Source: Haemophilus parainfluenzae (GTDB taxonomy: Bacteria; Pseudomonadota; Gammaproteobacteria; Enterobacterales; Pasteurellaceae). Taken from it: a stretch of DNA of 19,021 nucleotides. The notes under the pieces were generated by a model. The model was not told the DNA's origin, made no database searches, and worked only from the letters and a program-made list of their open reading frames with translations. Location of the stretch: contig JAGZRY010000008.1 in the NCBI GenBank assembly GCA_018381425.1, positions 1 to 19,021 on the forward strand. Direction: 5' to 3'. A program made the translations under genes and the position numbers. Position 1 is the stretch's first letter; each line of letters begins with the position of its first letter. Shown one piece after another: positions 8,322-19,021 of this stretch.

Positions 8322-9647
8322 TTACTGTCCAAAACCTTTAAGGTTTGCTTTTTTTAACGCAGATTCATATTGAGACGACATTAAGTGACTCTGAACTTGC
8401 ACGATAAAATCCATAATTACAACAACAACGATTAATAAGGAAGTACCACCGAAGTAGAATTTAACATCCCATGCTGATGTCATAATGTAAGGGACTAAAC
8501 ATACGAACGTTACATAAAGACCGCCAATTAATGTTAAGCGAGTCATTACTTTATCAATGTAACGAGATGTTTGTTCACCTGGTCTAATTCCTGGGATAAA
8601 TGCACCAGATTTTTTTAGATTATCTGCTGTATCACGTGGATTATATTGCATTGCAGTATAGAAGAAACTGAAGAAAATAATCGCTACCGCATAAACAAGA
8701 AGATATAAAGGTTGTCCAGGATTCAACAACATTGATAAGTCATTTAACCACTCAAACTTATCATTCTGACCAAACCATTGCGTCAATGTCGCAGGGAATA
8801 AAATAATGCTTGAAGCAAAAATTGCTGGCATTACGTTTGCCATATTAACTTTTAATGGTAAGTGAGTTGAATGACCACCTAAAATTTGACGTCCTTGTTG
8901 ACGCTTAGCATATTCAACACGAATTCTACGTTGTCCACGTTCTACGAAGACAACAAAATAAGTTACTGCAAAAACAATAGCAGCGATTAGTAGAAGAACT
9001 AAAGGATGCATTTGTCCTTGACGAGCTTGCTCAACTGTTTCGATGATTGCATGTGGCAATCCTGCAACAATACCACCAAAAACAAGAATTGAGATACCGT
9101 TACCAATACCTCTTTCAGTAATTTGCTCACCTAACCACATTAAGAACATGGTTCCAGTCACAAGACTCACTACTGCAGTGAAGTAAAAAGTAAAACCGAT
9201 ATTTGGCACTAACTGTGGCAACATATTCGGTAAACCGGTAGAAATTGCGATAGCTTGGATAGTAGCAAAAACCACCGTTGCATAACGAGTATACTTGGTG
9301 ATTTTTCTTTGTCCTGCTGCGCCTTCTTTTTTCAATTCTGCTAAAGCAGGTGAAACCGTAGCAAGCAATTGCATCACGATAGATGCCGAGATATACGGCA
9401 TAATACCTAATGCTAAAATTGATGCTCGGCTCAATGCACCACCAGAGAACATGTTTAACATATCAATGATGGTGCCTTTTTGTTGTTCAACTAATTGAGC
9501 TAGCACGGCGGCATCAATACCAGGAAGCGGAATAAAAGAACCAATACGATAAACGATAAGTGCACCTAATACAAAAAGCAATCTGCTTTTTAGTTCACCA
9601 GTACCACTATTAGTACTTCTGCTTTGATAACCTGGTTGTTTAGCCAT
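8322..9647 (-). CDS. secY: Preprotein translocase subunit SecY
   Basis: The channel subunit of the SecYEG translocon in the inner membrane, for export and membrane insertion of proteins. The 441-residue product has ten hydrophobic segments. Visible signatures are [13 protein letters not shown] (33-45) in the first membrane segment, the plug-region [12 protein letters not shown] (63-74), [13 protein letters not shown] (180-192), and the fifth cytoplasmic loop [13 protein letters not shown] with Arg355, the residue equivalent to the SecA-contacting Arg357 of E. coli. The length is close to E. coli (443). It lies 7 bases after rplO. Confidence 0.98.
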   Translation of the reverse strand: MAKQPGYQSRSTNSGTGELKSRLLFVLGALIVYRIGSFIPLPGIDAAVLAQLVEQQKGTIIDMLNMFSGGALSRASILALGIMPYISASIVMQLLATVSPALAELKKEGAAGQRKITKYTRYATVVFATIQAIAISTGLPNMLPQLVPNIGFTFYFTAVVSLVTGTMFLMWLGEQITERGIGNGISILVFGGIVAGLPHAIIETVEQARQGQMHPLVLLLIAAIVFAVTYFVVFVERGQRRIRVEYAKRQQGRQILGGHSTHLPLKVNMANVMPAIFASSIILFPATLTQWFGQNDKFEWLNDLSMLLNPGQPLYLLVYAVAIIFFSFFYTAMQYNPRDTADNLKKSGAFIPGIRPGEQTSRYIDKVMTRLTLIGGLYVTFVCLVPYIMTSAWDVKFYFGGTSLLIVVVVIMDFIVQVQSHLMSSQYESALKKANLKGFGQ

Positions 9648-9654
9648 TTGCTAA

Positions 9655-10089
9655 TTATTCCTCAACTGAACCGCCAGCAGCTTCGATCGCTGCTTTTGCA
9701 CCTTTAGTTACACGTAAACCACGTACAGTAACTGCAGATTTCACTTCACCAGCTAAGATAACTTTAGCGAATTGAATATCTTTAGTTAAAATGTTTGCAG
9801 CTTTTAATGCTTCTAAAGTGACAACATTTCCTTCAACTTTTGTTAATTCGTTTAAACGAACTTCAGCAGTTACAGCTGATTTCATTGAAGTGAAACCAAA
9901 TTTTGGTAAACGACGGTATAATGGCATTTGACCACCCTCGAAACCACGACGAACACCGCCGCCAGTACGAGATTTTTGACCTTTATGACCACGACCACCA
10001 GTTTTTCCTAAACCTGAACCAATACCACGACCAAGGCGTTTTGCACTGTGCTTAGCACCTTCAGTCGGAGATAGAGTATTTAAACGCAT
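9655..10089 (-). CDS. rplO: 50S ribosomal protein L15
   Basis: A late-assembling large-subunit protein whose extended N terminus threads into 23S rRNA. The product has 144 residues, with the glycine- and basic-rich segment [20 protein letters not shown] at about 20-39 and a globular C-terminal half. It lies 4 bases after rpmD and 7 before secY, as in other gamma-proteobacterial spc operons. Confidence 0.98.
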   Translation of the reverse strand: MRLNTLSPTEGAKHSAKRLGRGIGSGLGKTGGRGHKGQKSRTGGGVRRGFEGGQMPLYRRLPKFGFTSMKSAVTAEVRLNELTKVEGNVVTLEALKAANILTKDIQFAKVILAGEVKSAVTVRGLRVTKGAKAAIEAAGGSVEE

Positions 10090-10093
10090 TCTC

Positions 10094-10273
10094 TTACTCC
10101 TCCACTTTAACCATGTATGAAACTTGGTTAATCATACCACGTACTGCCGGAGTATCGATTAACTCAACAGTATGGTGCATATGGCGAAGACCAAGACCAC
10201 GCAAGGTAGCTTTGTGCTTCGGTAAACGAGCAATTGAGCTACGAACTTGAGTTACTTTAATAGTTTTAGCCAT
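10094..10273 (-). CDS. rpmD: 50S ribosomal protein L30
   Basis: A small large-subunit protein of 59 residues beginning [20 protein letters not shown] and containing the family segment [15 protein letters not shown]. The open frame extends two codons upstream through TTG-ATA, but the ATG at 10273 restores the expected MAKTIKV start and has a GGGG element upstream in the rpsE stop region. It lies 6 bases after rpsE. Confidence 0.97.
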
Positions 10274-10279
10274 TATCAA

Positions 10280-10786
<507 letters not shown>

Positions 10787-10794
10787 TTACCTCA

Positions 10795-11148
10795 TTAGAA
10801 CTGTAGACCAGCTTCACGTGCAGCGTCCGCTAAAGTTTGGACACGACCATGATATTTAAAACCGGAACGGTCAAAAGCAACGTCTTTAACGCCTTTTGCT
10901 AATGCGCGCTCAGCAACAAGTTTACCTACTACTGCTGCGGCATCTTTATTACCGGTATATTTAACTTGCTCACGAATTGCTTTTTCAACAGTTGAAGCAG
11001 CGGCAAGCACTTCTGAACCGTTTGGTGCAATAACTTGTGCGTAGATATGACGCGGAGTACGGTGAATAACTAGACGAGTTACACCTTGCTCTCTCATCAT
11101 ATGACGTGCACGAGCTGCACGACGGATACGAGCTGATTTCTTATCCAT
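10795..11148 (-). CDS. rplR: 50S ribosomal protein L18
   Basis: Binds 5S rRNA with L5 and attaches it to the central protuberance of the large subunit. The product has 117 residues, the E. coli length. It has a basic N terminus ([20 protein letters not shown]), then [16 protein letters not shown] and a C-terminal [20 protein letters not shown]. It lies 13 bases after rplF and 14 before rpsE. Confidence 0.98.
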   Translation of the reverse strand: MDKKSARIRRAARARHMMREQGVTRLVIHRTPRHIYAQVIAPNGSEVLAAASTVEKAIREQVKYTGNKDAAAVVGKLVAERALAKGVKDVAFDRSGFKYHGRVQTLADAAREAGLQF

Positions 11149-11161
11149 AGTGTTACCTTAA

Positions 11162-11695
11162 TTATTTCTTCTTAGCCTCTTTCATACGTACTACTTCATC
11201 AGAGTAACGTACACCTTTACCTTTATAAGGTTCAGGACGGCGATAAGCGCGAATATCTGCTGCAACTTGACCAATTAACTGCTTGTCTGCACCTTTTAAA
11301 ACGATTTCTGTTTGTGAAGGGCATTCTGCAGTAATACCTGCTGGTAAAGTGTGCTCCACAGGGTGAGAGAAACCTAAACTTAATGCAACTGCGTTGCCTT
11401 TAATTTGAGCTCTGTAACCAACACCCACTAGTTGTAATTTCTTAGTGAAGCCTTCAGTAACACCGATAACCATTGCATTAACTAATGCACGAGCTGTACC
11501 CGATTGAGCATTCGCTTCAACAAAACCTTCACGTGGAGTGAAAGTAAATTGACCATTATCTTGTTTAACTTCAACTGAGTGATGAATTGTGCGAGATAAC
11601 TCGCCATTTTTACCTTTTACTGTTAATAGCTGACCGTCGAGTTTAACTTCAACGCCGGCAGGAATATTAACAGGTGCCTTTGCAACACGAGACAT
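11162..11695 (-). CDS. rplF: 50S ribosomal protein L6
   Basis: Sits near the sarcin-ricin loop and the factor-binding site of the large subunit. The product has 177 residues, with the two tandem L6 folds of the family (about 1-80 and 82-177). The signature [13 protein letters not shown] lies in the second repeat, followed by the basic tail KEAKKK. It starts with ATG, 15 bases after rpsH. Confidence 0.98.
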   Translation of the reverse strand: MSRVAKAPVNIPAGVEVKLDGQLLTVKGKNGELSRTIHHSVEVKQDNGQFTFTPREGFVEANAQSGTARALVNAMVIGVTEGFTKKLQLVGVGYRAQIKGNAVALSLGFSHPVEHTLPAGITAECPSQTEIVLKGADKQLIGQVAADIRAYRRPEPYKGKGVRYSDEVVRMKEAKKK

Positions 11696-11710
11696 TTTCC
11701 TACCCCTCTA

Positions 11711-12103
11711 TTAAGCTACGTAACAGATGATCTCACCGCCTAAGCCCGCTTGACGAGCTGCACGGTCAGTCATAACACCTTTAGATGTAGAAATTACAGC
11801 AACACCTAAACCACCCATAACTTTTGGTAATTCGTCTTTACGTTTGTAAATACGAAGACCAGGACGGCTTACACGTTGAATGCTTTCTACAACCGGTTTG
11901 CCTTGGAAATATTTTAAAGTAATTTCCAATTCAGGTTTTGCACCTTCTAAAACTTTAACGCTTTCGATATACCCTTCAGCAGCTAATACGTTGGCAATTG
12001 CCACTTTTAGCTTGGAAGAAGGCATATTGATTGCAACTTTGTTCGCAGCTTGACCGTTACGAATACGAGTCAACATATCTGCGATTGGATCTTGCATACT
12101 CAT
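11711..12103 (-). CDS. rpsH: 30S ribosomal protein S8
   Basis: A primary 16S rRNA binder in the central domain. In E. coli it represses the spc operon by binding a 16S-like hairpin at the start of rplE; a matching hairpin is visible here at 12957-12979. The product has 130 residues, begins [20 protein letters not shown] and ends [13 protein letters not shown], close to the E. coli protein. It lies 36 bases after rpsN, the longest gap inside the spc coding block apart from the secY-rpmJ region. Confidence 0.98.
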   Translation of the reverse strand: MSMQDPIADMLTRIRNGQAANKVAINMPSSKLKVAIANVLAAEGYIESVKVLEGAKPELEITLKYFQGKPVVESIQRVSRPGLRIYKRKDELPKVMGGLGVAVISTSKGVMTDRAARQAGLGGEIICYVA

Positions 12104-12139
12104 TGTACTTTTTCTCCGATTCCAAAATAAAGTGGTATA

Positions 12140-13325
<1,186 letters not shown>

Positions 13326-13338
13326 TTCTCACTTCTCC

Positions 13339-13790
<452 letters not shown>

Positions 13791-13796
13791 TGGCAG

Positions 13797-13825
13797 AGTT
13801 TACCAAAATTAAGCAAGAAACGCAA
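13797..13825 (-). promoter_or_regulatory. Sigma70-type promoter of the spc operon
   Basis: On the minus strand, TTGCGT (13820-13825), 17 bases, TAAACT (13797-13802), with an extended TGG directly before the -10. The match is three and four of six, but the spacing, the extended -10 and the position between the S10 terminator and rplN support it. The start would be near 13790. Confidence 0.6.
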
Positions 13826-13856
13826 TCAAAATTTTATGCTTAAATCAGGGTGCTTA

Positions 13857-13865
13857 AAGTGCGGT
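13857..13865 (+). repeat. DNA uptake sequence (Haemophilus type)
   Basis: Exact AAGTGCGGT followed by CAAATTTTT, with a full T/A-rich tail. It is the only exact copy seen in the 13.9 kb ribosomal block, and it lies in the only long gap with no coding or known leader role, between the S10 terminator and the spc promoter. Confidence 0.9.
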
Positions 13866-13902
13866 CAAATTTTTATGGCTTTTTAGCAAACTTTGGAAAG
13901 AA

Positions 13903-13932
13903 AAAAGCCAACGATATAAACCATTGGCTTTT
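13903..13932 (-). terminator. Intrinsic terminator of the S10 operon
   Basis: On the mRNA, AAAAGCCAA pairs with TTGGCTTTT; the stem extends inward by three more pairs (including two G-U) to a 6-base loop and is followed by T-rich sequence (TTTTTTC). It begins 17 bases after the rpsQ stop codon. Confidence 0.88.
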
Positions 13933-13948
13933 ATTTTTAATTTGTTAA

Positions 13949-14206
13949 TTAAGCAATAACTGCTTTCTCAACAACACGAACTAAAGTCCAAGATTTGGTT
14001 TTTGATAGAGGGCGACATTCGCGAATCTCTACGGTATCACCAACTTTGGCTTCATTGTTCTCATCGTGTACGTGTAATTTAGTTGTACGACGGATAAATT
14101 TACCATATAAAGGGTGTTTTACCTTACGTTCAATAGCAACAACGAAAGATTTTTCCATTTTGTCGCTAACAACTTTACCTTGTACGCTACGAATTTTATC
14201 AGTCAT
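13949..14206 (-). CDS. rpsQ: 30S ribosomal protein S17
   Basis: A primary 16S rRNA-binding protein with an OB fold. The 85-residue product begins [20 protein letters not shown], includes [19 protein letters not shown] and [20 protein letters not shown]. It is the last gene of the S10 operon. Its ATG overlaps the rpmC stop codon by one base (TAATG), which suggests coupled translation. An intrinsic terminator follows. Confidence 0.98.
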
Positions 14207-14396
14207 TACTCACCCGCCTTCTCAGTTAAAATGGTTTTAACGCGTGCGATATCACGACGCACTTGTTTAGCCTGATGGGTTTGTTGAAGCTGACCGGTGG
14301 CTGTTTGCATACGCAATTTGAATTGTTCACCTAAAAGGTTCACTAATTCATCATTCAGCTCTTCAACACTTTTTGTACGTAAATCTTGAGCTTTCA

Positions 14397-14397
<1 letters not shown>
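14206..14397 (-). CDS. rpmC: 50S ribosomal protein L29
   Basis: A small helical protein at the exit-tunnel rim next to L23, in the docking area of trigger factor and SRP. The 63-residue product begins [20 protein letters not shown] and is largely two helices, with the conserved [12 protein letters not shown]. Its ATG overlaps the rplP stop and its own stop overlaps the rpsQ ATG, each by one base (TAATG). Confidence 0.97.
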
Positions 14398-14807
<410 letters not shown>

Positions 14808-14820
14808 TTAGCGTTTCTCC

Positions 14821-15528
14821 TTACTTACGACCTTTGCCACGCGGAGCCTTTTTAGGCTTGTCGGCAGGTTGTTGTTCTGATTGCGCAACTGCAGCCATTC
14901 CACCCAAAATTTCACCTTTGAAGATCCATACTTTAACGCCGATTACGCCGTATGTAGTATGAGCTTCTGCAGTGTTATAATCGATGTCCGCACGAAGAGT
15001 ATGTAGAGGTACACGACCTTCACGATACCATTCAGAACGTGCGATTTCTGCACCACCTAAACGACCGCTAACTTCAACTTTGATACCTTTAGCACCTAAA
15101 CGCATTGCGCTTTGTACCGCACGTTTCATAGCACGACGGAACATTACACGACGTTCTAATTGAGAAGCGATGCTGTCTGCAACTAATTTTGCATCTAATT
15201 CCGGTTTTTTCACTTCAGCAATGTTGATTTGAGCCGGAACGCCAGCGATTTGAGATACTGCGTTACGTAATTTTTCAACATCTTCACCTTTTTTACCGAT
15301 AACGATACCAGGGCGAGCTGTGTGAATTGTTACACGAATACTTTTCGCTGGACGCTCAATAGTAATACGTGAAACCGAAGCATTTGCTAATTCTTTATTT
15401 AAGAATTTGCGTACTTTGAAGTCACCGTCAAGATTGTCGGCGAAATCTTGTGTATTCGCGAACCAAGTAGAGTTCCAAGGTTTTACAATACCTAGGCGAA
15501 TACCATTTGGATTTACTTTTTGACCCAT
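14821..15528 (-). CDS. rpsC: 30S ribosomal protein S3
   Basis: Lines the mRNA entry tunnel and contributes to mRNA unwinding. The 235-residue product begins [20 protein letters not shown]. It has a type II KH domain with the GKKG loop at 78-81 and a C-terminal half with [19 protein letters not shown], the mRNA-entry segment. It ends in a basic, low-complexity tail. It lies 17 bases after rplV and 13 before rplP. Confidence 0.98.
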   Translation of the reverse strand: MGQKVNPNGIRLGIVKPWNSTWFANTQDFADNLDGDFKVRKFLNKELANASVSRITIERPAKSIRVTIHTARPGIVIGKKGEDVEKLRNAVSQIAGVPAQINIAEVKKPELDAKLVADSIASQLERRVMFRRAMKRAVQSAMRLGAKGIKVEVSGRLGGAEIARSEWYREGRVPLHTLRADIDYNTAEAHTTYGVIGVKVWIFKGEILGGMAAVAQSEQQPADKPKKAPRGKGRK

Positions 15529-15545
15529 TGCTATTCCTCTACTTA

Positions 15546-15878
<333 letters not shown>

Positions 15879-15889
15879 CTATTTACCTC

Positions 15890-16168
<279 letters not shown>

Positions 16169-16189
16169 TTATCCTCTTATTAATTTAAA

Positions 16190-17011
16190 TTATTTGCCAC
16201 GACGACGTACGATGAATTTATCAGTACGTTTGTTGTGACGAGTTTTCTTACCTTTAGTTTGAACGCCCCAAGGAGTTACTGGGTGTTTACCAAAGTTACG
16301 ACCTTCACCACCACCGTGTGGGTGATCTACTGGGTTCATTGCAGTACCACGAACTGTAGGGCGAATGCCTCTCCAGCGGTTAGCACCAGCTTTACCCAAT
16401 ACGCGAAGCATATGTTCTGAGTTACCAACTTCACCGATTGTAGCAACACATTCAGCTAATACTTTACGCATTTCGCCTGAACGTAAACGTAAAGTTACGT
16501 AGTTGCCTTCACGAGCGATGATTTGTACATAAGCACCAGCAGAACGAGCGATTTGACCGCCTTTACCTGGTTTTAATTCAACGTTATGTACTGTTGAACC
16601 AACTGGGATATTACGCATTGGTAATGAGTTACCCACTTTAATAGGTGAATTAACGCCAGATTGGATTTGATCGCCAACTGACAAACCTTTAGGTGCTAAG
16701 ATATAACGGCGTTCACCATCTTTATAAAGCACTAAAGCAATGTTAGCTGAACGGTTTGGATCATATTCTAAACGTTCAACAACCGCTGGGATATCTAACT
16801 TGTTACGTTTGAAATCGATTAAACGGTAATGTTGTTTATGACCACCACCGATGTGGCGAGTGGTAATACGACCATAATTGTTACGACCACCAGTTTTAGA
16901 TTTAGTATCTAGAAGAGGCTCGTAAGGTTTACCCTTGTGTAATTCAGGGTTCACGATTTTAACAACGTGACGACGACCAGCGGAGGTCGGCTTACATTTA
17001 ACGATAGCCAT
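16190..17011 (-). CDS. rplB: 50S ribosomal protein L2
   Basis: A highly conserved large-subunit protein needed for subunit association and peptidyl-transferase activity. The 273-residue product begins [20 protein letters not shown] and contains the near-invariant [20 protein letters not shown] (228-247), including the histidine next to the catalytic centre. It ends in a basic tail (IVRRRGK). It lies 17 bases after rplW and 24 before rpsS. Confidence 0.99.
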   Translation of the reverse strand: MAIVKCKPTSAGRRHVVKIVNPELHKGKPYEPLLDTKSKTGGRNNYGRITTRHIGGGHKQHYRLIDFKRNKLDIPAVVERLEYDPNRSANIALVLYKDGERRYILAPKGLSVGDQIQSGVNSPIKVGNSLPMRNIPVGSTVHNVELKPGKGGQIARSAGAYVQIIAREGNYVTLRLRSGEMRKVLAECVATIGEVGNSEHMLRVLGKAGANRWRGIRPTVRGTAMNPVDHPHGGGEGRNFGKHPVTPWGVQTKGKKTRHNKRTDKFIVRRRGK

Positions 17012-17028
17012 TCTCTAATTTCCTCCGA

Positions 17029-17328
17029 TTACTCTGCACTGTCCACGAAGTCCAAGTTTTGGCCTTCGGCTAAAGTTACATAAGCTTTTTTCCAGTCGCT
17101 GCGACGACCCATTTTGTTACCACGGCGTTTAGTTTTACCTTTAACAACCACAGTACGAACTGAGTCAACTTTTACTTCAAATAATTGAGCAACAGCAGCA
17201 GCAATTTCAGCTTTGTTCGCATCTAAAGCAACTTTAAGTACAACAGTGTTAGATTTTTCAGCATTGTTAGTTGCTTTTTCAGAGATGTGCGGTGCACGTA
17301 GCACGCTTAGCAAACGTTCTTGACTCAT
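17029..17328 (-). CDS. rplW: 50S ribosomal protein L23
   Basis: Sits at the tunnel exit and is the docking site of trigger factor and SRP. The 99-residue product begins [20 protein letters not shown]. Glu17 corresponds to the trigger-factor-contacting Glu18 of E. coli. The tunnel loop is at about 63-82 ([20 protein letters not shown]). Its ATG overlaps the rplD stop codon (ATGA, 4 bases), which favours coupled translation. Confidence 0.98.
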   Translation of the reverse strand: MSQERLLSVLRAPHISEKATNNAEKSNTVVLKVALDANKAEIAAAVAQLFEVKVDSVRTVVVKGKTKRRGNKMGRRSDWKKAYVTLAEGQNLDFVDSAE

Positions 17329-17927
17329 GCTAGGATCTCCTCAATTTGTTTCACAGCGTCAACAGTAACAATCACTTTATCGAAAGCGATTAAGCTAACT
17401 GGATCGATACCTTGAACATCACGTACATCAACTTTATATAAGTTACGTGCTGCTAAGAATAGATTTTCATCTAAACTTGCTGTGATAATTAACGCATCTT
17501 CAACTGCTAAATCTTTTAATTTTTGTACTAAAACTTTAGTTTTTGGTGCATCTAATTCGAATTTTTCAACAACAACCAAACGGTCTTGACGAACTAATTC
17601 AGAAAGAATGCTTTTGATAGCACCACGGTACATTTTCTTGTTCACTTTTTGGCTGTGATCTTGTGGTTTAGCCGCGAAGGTTGTACCACCAGAACGCCAG
17701 ATTGGTGATTTGATATCACCAGAACGAGCACGACCTGTACCTTTTTGACGCCAAGGTTTTTTACCTGAACCAGACACTTCAGCACGAGTTTTTTGCGCAC
17801 GAGTACCTTGACGAGCACCAGCCGCATAAGCAACAACAACTTGGTGAATCAAAGCTTCGTTAAACTCACGTCCGAAGGTAGTTTCAGAAACAGTGAGTGC
17901 GTTTGCACCTACAACTTGTAATTCCAT
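17325..17927 (-). CDS. rplD: 50S ribosomal protein L4
   Basis: An exit-tunnel protein. In E. coli it also represses its own S10 operon by attenuation and by blocking translation at the rpsJ leader. The 200-residue product begins [20 protein letters not shown]. The extended tunnel loop spans about 45-85 and contains [12 protein letters not shown] (57-68), the usual site of macrolide-resistance changes; no insertion or deletion is seen. It lies 15 bases after rplC and overlaps rplW by 4 bases. Confidence 0.98.
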   Translation of the reverse strand: MELQVVGANALTVSETTFGREFNEALIHQVVVAYAAGARQGTRAQKTRAEVSGSGKKPWRQKGTGRARSGDIKSPIWRSGGTTFAAKPQDHSQKVNKKMYRGAIKSILSELVRQDRLVVVEKFELDAPKTKVLVQKLKDLAVEDALIITASLDENLFLAARNLYKVDVRDVQGIDPVSLIAFDKVIVTVDAVKQIEEILA

Positions 17928-17942
17928 CTCTATCTCCTAGAC

Positions 17943-18569
17943 TTATGCTTTAACTGCCGGCTTAACGATAACATCGCCATTGATAGCACCAGGTACAGAA
18001 CCTTTTACTAATAGCAATTTACGCTCAGCATCTACACGAACAACTTCAAGTGATTGAACGGTTACACGCTCAGCACCTAAATGTCCTGCCATTTTTTTAC
18101 CTTTAAACACACGACCTGGAGTTTGGTTTTGACCAATAGAACCAAGTACACGATGTGATAAAGAGTTACCGTGTGTAGCATCTTGAGTACGGAAGTTCCA
18201 ACGTTTAACACCACCTTGGAAACCTTTACCTTTAGAAGTACCAGTAACATCTACTTTTTTAACATCTGCAAAGATGTCAACATTGATTTCTTGACCTAAA
18301 GTGAATTCTTCACCTTCAGTACGAAATTCCCATAAACCGCGACCAGCTTCAACACCTGCTTTCACGAAATGACCTGCTTCAGGTTTAGTTACACGATTCG
18401 CTTTTTTAGAACCAGTAGTAACTTGAACTGCAGTATAGCCATCGTTTTCAAGAGTTTTAACTTGAGTTACGCGGTTGGCTTCGATTTCGATAACGGTAAC
18501 TGGTACAGAAACACCGTCTTCATTGAAGATACGGGTCATACCAACTTTACGACCGACTAAACCAATCAT
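17943..18569 (-). CDS. rplC: 50S ribosomal protein L3
   Basis: An assembly-initiator protein whose central extension approaches the peptidyl-transferase centre. The 208-residue product begins [38 protein letters not shown] is present; Gln149 is the equivalent of the glutamine methylated by PrmB in E. coli (Gln150). It lies 16 bases after rpsJ and 15 before rplD. Confidence 0.98.
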   Translation of the reverse strand: MIGLVGRKVGMTRIFNEDGVSVPVTVIEIEANRVTQVKTLENDGYTAVQVTTGSKKANRVTKPEAGHFVKAGVEAGRGLWEFRTEGEEFTLGQEINVDIFADVKKVDVTGTSKGKGFQGGVKRWNFRTQDATHGNSLSHRVLGSIGQNQTPGRVFKGKKMAGHLGAERVTVQSLEVVRVDAERKLLLVKGSVPGAINGDVIVKPAVKA

Positions 18570-18585
18570 TGTAATAACCTCTTAA

Positions 18586-19021
<436 letters not shown>

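Noticed and set aside
17325..17927. Macrolide-resistance changes in L4 (and in L22 at 15546-15878)
   Set aside because: The tunnel loops of both proteins are full length with no insertion or deletion. I cannot call single substitutions as resistance changes without a species reference.

Overview
The window is a chromosomal segment from a Pasteurellaceae bacterium, most likely a Haemophilus species. It is AT-rich and its proteins closely resemble gamma-proteobacterial (E. coli-like) sequences. It also carries five exact copies of the 9-base Haemophilus DNA uptake sequence AAGTGCGGT; I saw no copy of the Actinobacillus-type variant. I cannot fix the species.

Left part (1-5165): four non-ribosomal housekeeping genes. 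trmN6/yfiC (+) converges on pnuC (-) across a small terminator. pnuC and rapA (+) diverge from a shared 160-200 base promoter region that contains a textbook CRP palindrome. rapA and rluA are nearly fused (1-base gap) and end at a strong bidirectional terminator facing the ribosomal block.

Right part (5181-19021): the complete S10, spc and alpha ribosomal protein operons, all on the minus strand and in the E. coli gene order. S10 is rpsJ-rplC-rplD-rplW-rplB-rpsS-rplV-rpsC-rplP-rpmC-rpsQ. spc is rplN-rplX-rplE-rpsN-rpsH-rplF-rplR-rpsE-rpmD-rplO-secY-rpmJ. alpha is rpsM-rpsK-rpsD-rpoA-rplQ. These genes supply about half of the ribosomal proteins, the SecY translocon channel and the RNA polymerase alpha subunit. 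All are full length. rpmJ (37 codons) is real, although very short.

Control signals can be read at each operon boundary. Upstream of rpsJ is the 3' part of a probable S10 (L4-type) leader. An intrinsic terminator follows rpsQ. A sigma70-type promoter and a folded 5' leader precede rplN. An S8-type hairpin lies at the start of rplE. A sigma70-type promoter and a conserved S4-binding pseudoknot with a GTG start precede rpsM. A terminator follows rplQ.

I found no mobile element, CRISPR array, tRNA, rRNA or unknown gene cassette. This is a core region, and the points worth a second look are regulatory RNA structures, uptake-sequence placement and RapA motif changes.
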